In this document: piece after piece, positions 6,362 through 9,744 of the stretch
How positions within the stretch are numbered: the stretch's first letter is position 1
Layout: every line of letters starts with the position of its first letter
From: CAKUIA01 sp044433115
GTDB taxonomy: Bacteria > Verrucomicrobiota > Verrucomicrobiia > Opitutales > Intestinicryptomonadaceae
Direction: 5' to 3'
NCBI GenBank assembly: GCA_044433115.1
Contig: JAWXTY010000039.1
Span: 1 to 9,744 of the forward strand
Length of the DNA stretch: 9,744 nucleotides
Notes under the pieces: generated by a model
Databases searched by the model: none
The model's input: only the letters and a program-made list of their open reading frames with translations
Told to the model about the DNA's origin: nothing
Position numbers and translations under genes: made by a program

Positions 6362-7246
6362 TTAGCTTAAAATTTTTAGCTCTTGTTCAAGGCTAATAGA
6401 GAAATTTTCATAGACTTTTGTATGTGCTAAATAGATTAAATCCAAGATGTCCTGCGACTTAGCCTCGCCTGTATTAACTATCCAATTTGCGTGTTTTTCG
6501 CTAATTTTTGCCCCTCCTATGCTATAGCCCTTTAAGCCACACTGCTCTATATAATAACCAGCACTCTTGGAATTGGCTGCCTTAAAGACGCTCCCTGCTG
6601 TACGCAATTCTTGGGGTTGTTTTTCCTTACGTTCTCTTCTAATTTGCTCTGCCTTAGCTTTTAATATATTGCTATTTTCAAAAGAATTTCGCTTAAACTT
6701 AGCTTCAAGAATTATCTTATTTGAATTTTGCAAGGCACTAGTTCTATATCCAAAGGACATATCGGAGTGAGTATACTCTTGAATTTGAAAAGTTTTTGTA
6801 TCAATGACTTTCCCCGATACAAAGAACTCCCCAATTTCTTGACACTTTGGGTTAAGCACTCCTGCATTCATTGCCAAAGCTCCCCCTATACTTGAGGGTA
6901 TGCCTGCTAAAAATTCATAGCCTGATATGCAATTTTCAATCATCTCATTTAAGAAAAAGCTAAGGGGTGTATTTGCACTTAAAGTAATGTAATCCTCCTT
7001 TATATCTATGACCTTTTCGGGGTAAAAATGAAGTACTAAAGATGGCTTTAATTCATCTAAGACAAGGGTATTAAAGCCTCCTGCTAAAATCCTTATAGGC
7101 AAATTTTTCTCTTTTGCAAAAGAAAGAGCATCTGCAATATTGCCAGCATTTACCCTAGCGTAATACAAGGCACTTCCTCCTGTTTTAAAAGAAGTGTAGC
7201 GTGCAAGATTTTCATTTTCTTTAATTAAATTTTCCATAAGTGCCAT
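6362..7246 (-). CDS. murB: UDP-N-acetylenolpyruvoylglucosamine reductase (MurB, short type II form)
   Basis: The product has 294 residues and catalyses the FAD- and NADPH-dependent reduction of UDP-GlcNAc-enolpyruvate to UDP-MurNAc in cytoplasmic peptidoglycan precursor synthesis. Visible features are TSFKTGG (18-24), the FAD-binding loop AGGFNTLV (55-62, usually GGGSN), GIPSSIGGALAMNAG (115-129), GYRTS (166-170, with the Tyr-Arg pair), AGSVFK with the catalytic Ser219, the GLKGYSIGGAKISEKHANWIVN block (from 237), and E289 in QELKIL, matching the catalytic Glu of the family. It lacks the extra segment of type I enzymes. An open frame continues to 7369, but that extension is Phe-rich, lies over phased A-tracts and does not resemble MurB, so I start at the ATG at 7246; the ATG at 7237 is nearly as good. 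No Shine-Dalgarno site is visible. No other cell-wall genes are in view. Confidence 0.93.
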   Translation of the reverse strand: MALMENLIKENENLARYTSFKTGGSALYYARVNAGNIADALSFAKEKNLPIRILAGGFNTLVLDELKPSLVLHFYPEKVIDIKEDYITLSANTPLSFFLNEMIENCISGYEFLAGIPSSIGGALAMNAGVLNPKCQEIGEFFVSGKVIDTKTFQIQEYTHSDMSFGYRTSALQNSNKIILEAKFKRNSFENSNILKAKAEQIRRERKEKQPQELRTAGSVFKAANSKSAGYYIEQCGLKGYSIGGAKISEKHANWIVNTGEAKSQDILDLIYLAHTKVYENFSISLEQELKILS

Positions 7247-7268
7247 AATATTTGTATGGAATATTTTC

Positions 7269-7327
7269 AAAAAAAGGCTAAAAAAGGCAAGAATATTCGA
7301 AAAATCTTCAAAAAAGGCTAAAAAAAA
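7269..7327. other. Helically phased A-tracts (predicted curved DNA)
   Basis: Runs of five to eight A lie at 7269-7275, 7280-7285, 7300-7304, 7310-7315 and 7320-7327. Their centres are spaced about 10.5, 19.5, 10.5 and 11 bp apart, close to whole helical turns, which is the classical arrangement for intrinsic bending. Part of this comes from a direct repeat, TC-A(6-7)-GGCT-A(6-8), at 7267-7285 and 7308-7327. The site lies between murB and the promoter of the plus-strand operon. Confidence 0.55.
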
Positions 7328-7377
7328 CTTCCCACAGTTCAAACAGTGCCATTTTTGCCAATGGTTCAAACGATAAT

Positions 7378-7405
7378 TTGTAAGTTTTTTAAATACTTTT
7401 ATAAT
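7378..7405 (+). promoter_or_regulatory. Promoter of the tail-fibre-like operon
   Basis: TTGTAA (7378-7383), a 16-bp spacer and a perfect TATAAT (7400-7405). Transcription would start near 7411-7413, only a few bases before the ATG at 7415, so the first message would be leaderless or nearly so. This fits the absence of a Shine-Dalgarno site for the first gene. Confidence 0.6.
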
Positions 7406-7414
7406 TGTAGCCCT

Positions 7415-8557
7415 ATGAATGAATTAAATACTATAAATATAAAAGCAACAAAAACTCCTTTAGATAATTCAACTAACTCTATTATACGCTTTAAGCGTGG
7501 AGACGACCTCTCTTTTAGAGTAGCAATATTTAAAGACGAAAACACACTCGCTGAGCTAAGTTCTATAAGTAGCCTGCGTTTTGAAATATACGATATAGGC
7601 AACTATCAAAGCCCAAGTCCGAGAACATTCTCTATACTCCTTCAAAAGATTATAGAAGCAGAAAGTATAAACACTACTCTAAGCCTTGAAGATTTTGAAA
7701 GTGGCGTATCCCAACACTGCACCTTCGAAATATCTGCCCAAGAGTCCACTTTGGAATATGGCGAAAAGTGGCTAAAAATATCTGCCGAATTAACTAATAC
7801 AAAAAGAGTAACTCTCTCTGCTGGCTGGATTGAAATAGAAGAAAACGACTCCACCTACGAAGAACTCAGCGATAGCGAAGTTTTAGAGTGGACAAACGCT
7901 GCAAAGGCTGCTGCCCAATCTGCTATAGAGTCCTTAGAAAGCACCCAAGAGCTACTCGAAGAAGTTCAAACATACGCTCAAAGTACTAGCGGCAATGCTG
8001 AAAATGCCAATACATATGCGACTTCAGCCGAAAGTTCTGCTTTGTCTGCAAGCGAGTCAGCAACAAGTGCAAATGCCTCTGCTACAGCAAGTGCCGAAAG
8101 TGCAAGCCTTGCAAGTGGATATGCAACATCTGCAAGTGCTAGTGCAACAAGTGCGAGTGCGAGTGCAACCAGTGCTAGTGCTTCGGCAAGTACAGCAACA
8201 TCTGCTTTAAGCGATGCCCAAACTTACTTTTCTCAAATTCAACAATACGAAGCCTCTATGAGTGAGTACGCCTTAGATATTTACGGAATGAGCGAGACTG
8301 ATTTAAGTTCAACAAATATCCAATTAAGTATGGAAGACAATTCTGTTTACACCTATGGCACTTTGACTTCTTTGACTATATATTCTGTACAAAACACAAG
8401 CTTAGAGTCTGTGATATTTTTCACTTCAGGCTCTACTGCAACTACCCTTACATATCCAAGTACAGTAAAAACTATAGGCTCTGTAGAAATCCAAGCCAAC
8501 ACTAATTATCTAATCTCAGTTAAAAACAACACAATGATTATAGGAGCATTAAACTAA
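7415..8557 (+). CDS. Phage tail-fibre / baseplate-like protein with Ala/Ser-rich repeat shaft
   Basis: The product has 380 residues and no signal peptide. Residues 1-145 are beta-rich (IIRFKRGDDLSFRVAIFKD, SLRFEIYD, VTLSAGWIEIEEN) and recall the N-terminal module of BppU-type phage baseplate proteins. Residues about 155-285 are a long Ala/Ser-rich, probably helical trimeric shaft, including three perfect ATSASAS units (237-257). Residues about 290-380 form a C-terminal beta domain with IFFTSGSTATTLTYPSTV and an IQANTNYLISV-type ending, as I recall from fibre or structural proteins of gut phages. The likely role is a structural or receptor-facing part of a tail or tail-derived particle. It is inferred from architecture; no other structural gene is in view. 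I chose the ATG at 7415 because it sits just after a strong promoter; the open frame back to 7346 would cross that promoter and add a Cys/Phe-rich stretch unlike the rest. The stop codon overlaps the next start by one base (TAATG). Confidence 0.75.
   Translation: MNELNTINIKATKTPLDNSTNSIIRFKRGDDLSFRVAIFKDENTLAELSSISSLRFEIYDIGNYQSPSPRTFSILLQKIIEAESINTTLSLEDFESGVSQHCTFEISAQESTLEYGEKWLKISAELTNTKRVTLSAGWIEIEENDSTYEELSDSEVLEWTNAAKAAAQSAIESLESTQELLEEVQTYAQSTSGNAENANTYATSAESSALSASESATSANASATASAESASLASGYATSASASATSASASATSASASASTATSALSDAQTYFSQIQQYEASMSEYALDIYGMSETDLSSTNIQLSMEDNSVYTYGTLTSLTIYSVQNTSLESVIFFTSGSTATTLTYPSTVKTIGSVEIQANTNYLISVKNNTMIIGALN
8123..8185 (+). repeat. Three in-frame 21-bp repeats encoding ATSASAS
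   Basis: Three consecutive seven-codon units encode identical ATSASAS heptapeptides with differing synonymous codons (GCA/GCT/GCG, ACA/ACC, AGT/TCT/TCG). The wider 8030-8190 stretch is built of looser GCA-AGT-type units. Such tracts in fibre shafts can change length by slippage or recombination. Confidence 0.7.
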
Positions 8558-8826
8558 TGTTATACGCAAAGATAGAAAACGACAAAATTACTTATATCTC
8601 ATCTAATTCAAATTTAGAATACGATGGCAAAATCACTATCAACCCCAAGGAGGAGGACTTCCTAAATGCAGGTTATCAAACTTTGCCAGAGTCAGAAAAG
8701 CCTGAGAACGAAAGTGGTTATTTTTATACATCTAAATATGAAATTATAGATGGGCAAATTGCTCAAACTTGGACTAAGATAGCATATCCAAGCTCAAATG
8801 AGGAGGCTGAAAATGAGTCTATTTAG
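8557..8826 (+). CDS. Small phage-type accessory protein
   Basis: The product has 89 residues, no signal peptide and no membrane segment, and is acidic. It starts MLYAKIENDKITYIS and has a central FLNAGYQTLPESEKP...GYFYTSKYEIIDGQIAQTWTKI. The pattern 'AGY-x-L-P...GY-x-Y...Y-E-I-x-D-G-x-I-x-Q-x-W' resembles short proteins found next to tail-fibre genes in phages and prophages; their function is not settled, and a chaperone or assembly role is only a guess. An AGGAG (8542-8546) lies 10 bp before the ATG, and the start overlaps the previous stop by one base, so the two genes are probably translationally coupled. Its last 14 bp overlap the next gene. Confidence 0.7.
   Translation: MLYAKIENDKITYISSNSNLEYDGKITINPKEEDFLNAGYQTLPESEKPENESGYFYTSKYEIIDGQIAQTWTKIAYPSSNEEAENESI
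8801..8806 (+). promoter_or_regulatory. Shine-Dalgarno site for the leucine-rich-repeat gene
   Basis: AGGAGG, 6 bp before the ATG at 8813-8815. It lies inside the preceding gene, where it encodes part of a Glu-Glu stretch, and it fixes the start of the downstream gene. None of the minus-strand genes in this window has a comparable site. Confidence 0.85.
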
Positions 8827-9744
8827 AAGTCTATTAATAGATAAAGCATTAAACTATGATGCAGATGCTCCAGAGCTTTATTTAATCTACAGCACAGATG
8901 GCACTACAAATATACGCTTGGACTTTGATACAACTGCTGAACTGATTGCATTTACTAGTTATAATGCAGACTTAGTTTCGGCAAAAGTAGTTCGCAAAAA
9001 TCTCACAGAAAGCGACACCTCTTTAGCAAACTTATTTAGGTCTTGTACTAATTTAGTAACTGTAGACCTAAGTGAATTTGACTCTAGTGGCGTTATAAAT
9101 ATGAGCTATATGTTCTATGCCTGCAATAGCCTAACTAGCCTAGACCTAAGCAACTTAGATACATCTAGCGTAAGTAATATGGACTCTATGTTTAGATATT
9201 GCTATACGACATCTATAAACCTAAGTAACTTTGACACCTCCAATGTCAGCACAATGGCTTCGATGTTCTATGCTTGCAGTGCAAGTAGCCTAGACCTAAG
9301 TAGTTTTAATACTTCAAATGTCAGTACGATGGCTTATATGTTCCACTCTTGCACTTCTACATCTATAAATCTAAGTAGTTTTGATACTTCGAATGTAGAG
9401 ACGATGGCTTATATGTTTTATGCTTGCAGTGCGACTAGCCTAGACTTAAGTAATTTCAACACTTCAAATGTCAGCACGATGGCTGCTATGTTCAGAGCTT
9501 GCAGTGCAAGTAGCCTAGACCTAAGTAATTTTGATACTTCCAATGTCAGCACAATGTATTATATGTGTCGTTATTGCATCAATCTAACAAGCTTAAAGTG
9601 GGCAACAAGCAGAACAAGCCTCGAAGCCTTGCAAGAAAATTCTTACTTAGGCAGTTCAGGTAATACTATCTACGTGCCAAGTACTTTGCTAGATGACTAC
9701 AAGCAAGCCACTTATTTTAGCGATTGGGCTGAACAAATTGTAGG
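8813..9744 (+). CDS. BspA-like (DUF285) leucine-rich-repeat protein, putative receptor-binding component (3' end missing)
   Basis: A frame open to the right edge gives 310 codons. Residues 1-83 (MSLFRSLLIDKALNYDADAPELYL...) have no signal peptide and contain short strands. Residues 84-260 are seven repeats of the pattern LDLSxFDTSxVxxMxxMFxxC, typical of DUF285/BspA-family surface repeats. After the repeats come LTSLKW and IYVPSTLLDDYKQATYFSDWAEQI, the usual BspA C-terminal cap, so the protein probably ends soon after the window. BspA-type proteins are usually secreted adhesins. The missing signal peptide, the 14-bp overlap with the phage-type gene and the strong Shine-Dalgarno site suggest instead that it is delivered as part of a tail or tail-like particle. 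A cytoplasmic role or an unusual export route are the alternatives. Confidence 0.82.
   Translation, partial: MSLFRSLLIDKALNYDADAPELYLIYSTDGTTNIRLDFDTTAELIAFTSYNADLVSAKVVRKNLTESDTSLANLFRSCTNLVTVDLSEFDSSGVINMSYMFYACNSLTSLDLSNLDTSSVSNMDSMFRYCYTTSINLSNFDTSNVSTMASMFYACSASSLDLSSFNTSNVSTMAYMFHSCTSTSINLSSFDTSNVETMAYMFYACSATSLDLSNFNTSNVSTMAAMFRACSASSLDLSNFDTSNVSTMYYMCRYCINLTSLKWATSRTSLEALQENSYLGSSGNTIYVPSTLLDDYKQATYFSDWAEQIV
9062..9592 (+). repeat. Seven in-frame leucine-rich repeat units of 75-78 bp
   Basis: Unit starts are 9062, 9140, 9215, 9290, 9365, 9440 and 9515. The first and last units have 26 codons and keep the full C-x-x-L-T-S linker. The five inner units have 25 codons with that linker shortened by one residue (TTS, ASS, STS, ATS, ASS). 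Unit starts LDLS and INLS alternate over units 2-5, which gives a 150-bp higher-order period before units 6 and 7 (both LDLS). Confidence 0.85.

Noticed and set aside
7247..7369. Longer N-terminus for MurB
   Set aside because: The extension is Phe-rich, low in complexity and derived from A-tract repeats; MurB similarity starts just after the ATG at 7246.
7346..7414. Upstream start for the tail-fibre-like gene
   Set aside because: It would run through the TTGTAA/TATAAT promoter and encode a Cys/Phe-rich stretch unlike the rest of the protein.
9062..9592. Variable region of a diversity-generating retroelement
   Set aside because: No reverse transcriptase or template repeat is present, and the differences between units are not confined to adenine positions.

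Overview
The window is AT-rich bacterial DNA with two blocks of opposite orientation. Positions 1-7246 read on the minus strand: murB, then a cobalamin-riboswitch leader with a TonB-dependent outer-membrane receptor, then a 1,075-residue periplasmic protein (beta-propeller, two c-type haem sites, C-terminal formylglycine-generating-enzyme-like domain), then the first 37 codons of a second copy of that protein, cut by the left edge. Positions 7415-9744 read on the plus strand: three tightly overlapping genes that look like phage tail-fibre or receptor-binding components, the last cut by the right edge.

The host is Gram-negative: it has a TonB receptor, Sec signal peptides and periplasmic cytochromes. 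The pairing of a hydrazine-synthase-alpha-like cytochrome region with an FGE-like domain is one I associate mainly with the Planctomycetota-Verrucomicrobiota-Lentisphaerota group. TTGACA-type -35 boxes and good Shine-Dalgarno sites in the plus-strand genes argue somewhat against Bacteroidota. The assignment is an inference and is not proven by this window.

Layout from left to right. Positions 1-113: truncated paralogue. 114-505: non-coding, holding a 125-bp tandem repeat and a 127-bp long inverted repeat that ends 5 bp before the stop codon of the next gene. 506-3733: haem/FGE-like protein with its own promoter. 3734-3853: terminator and promoter. 3854-5932: TonB receptor. 5933-6361: leader with a cobalamin aptamer, a terminator-like hairpin and further stem-loops. 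6362-7246: murB. 7247-7414: divergent intergenic region with helically phased A-tracts and a near-consensus promoter. 7415-8557: tail-fibre-like protein with Ala/Ser repeats. 8557-8826: small phage-type protein. 8813-9744: BspA-like (DUF285) leucine-rich-repeat protein.

The receptor is very probably repressed by B12 and imports a corrinoid. The haem/FGE-like pair sits downstream of a terminator with its own promoters, so co-regulation with B12 is not shown. The plus-strand trio has the order expected at the distal end of a phage tail operon (fibre, small accessory protein, adhesin), but it starts directly beside murB with no other phage gene in view. It is the most unusual part of the window.
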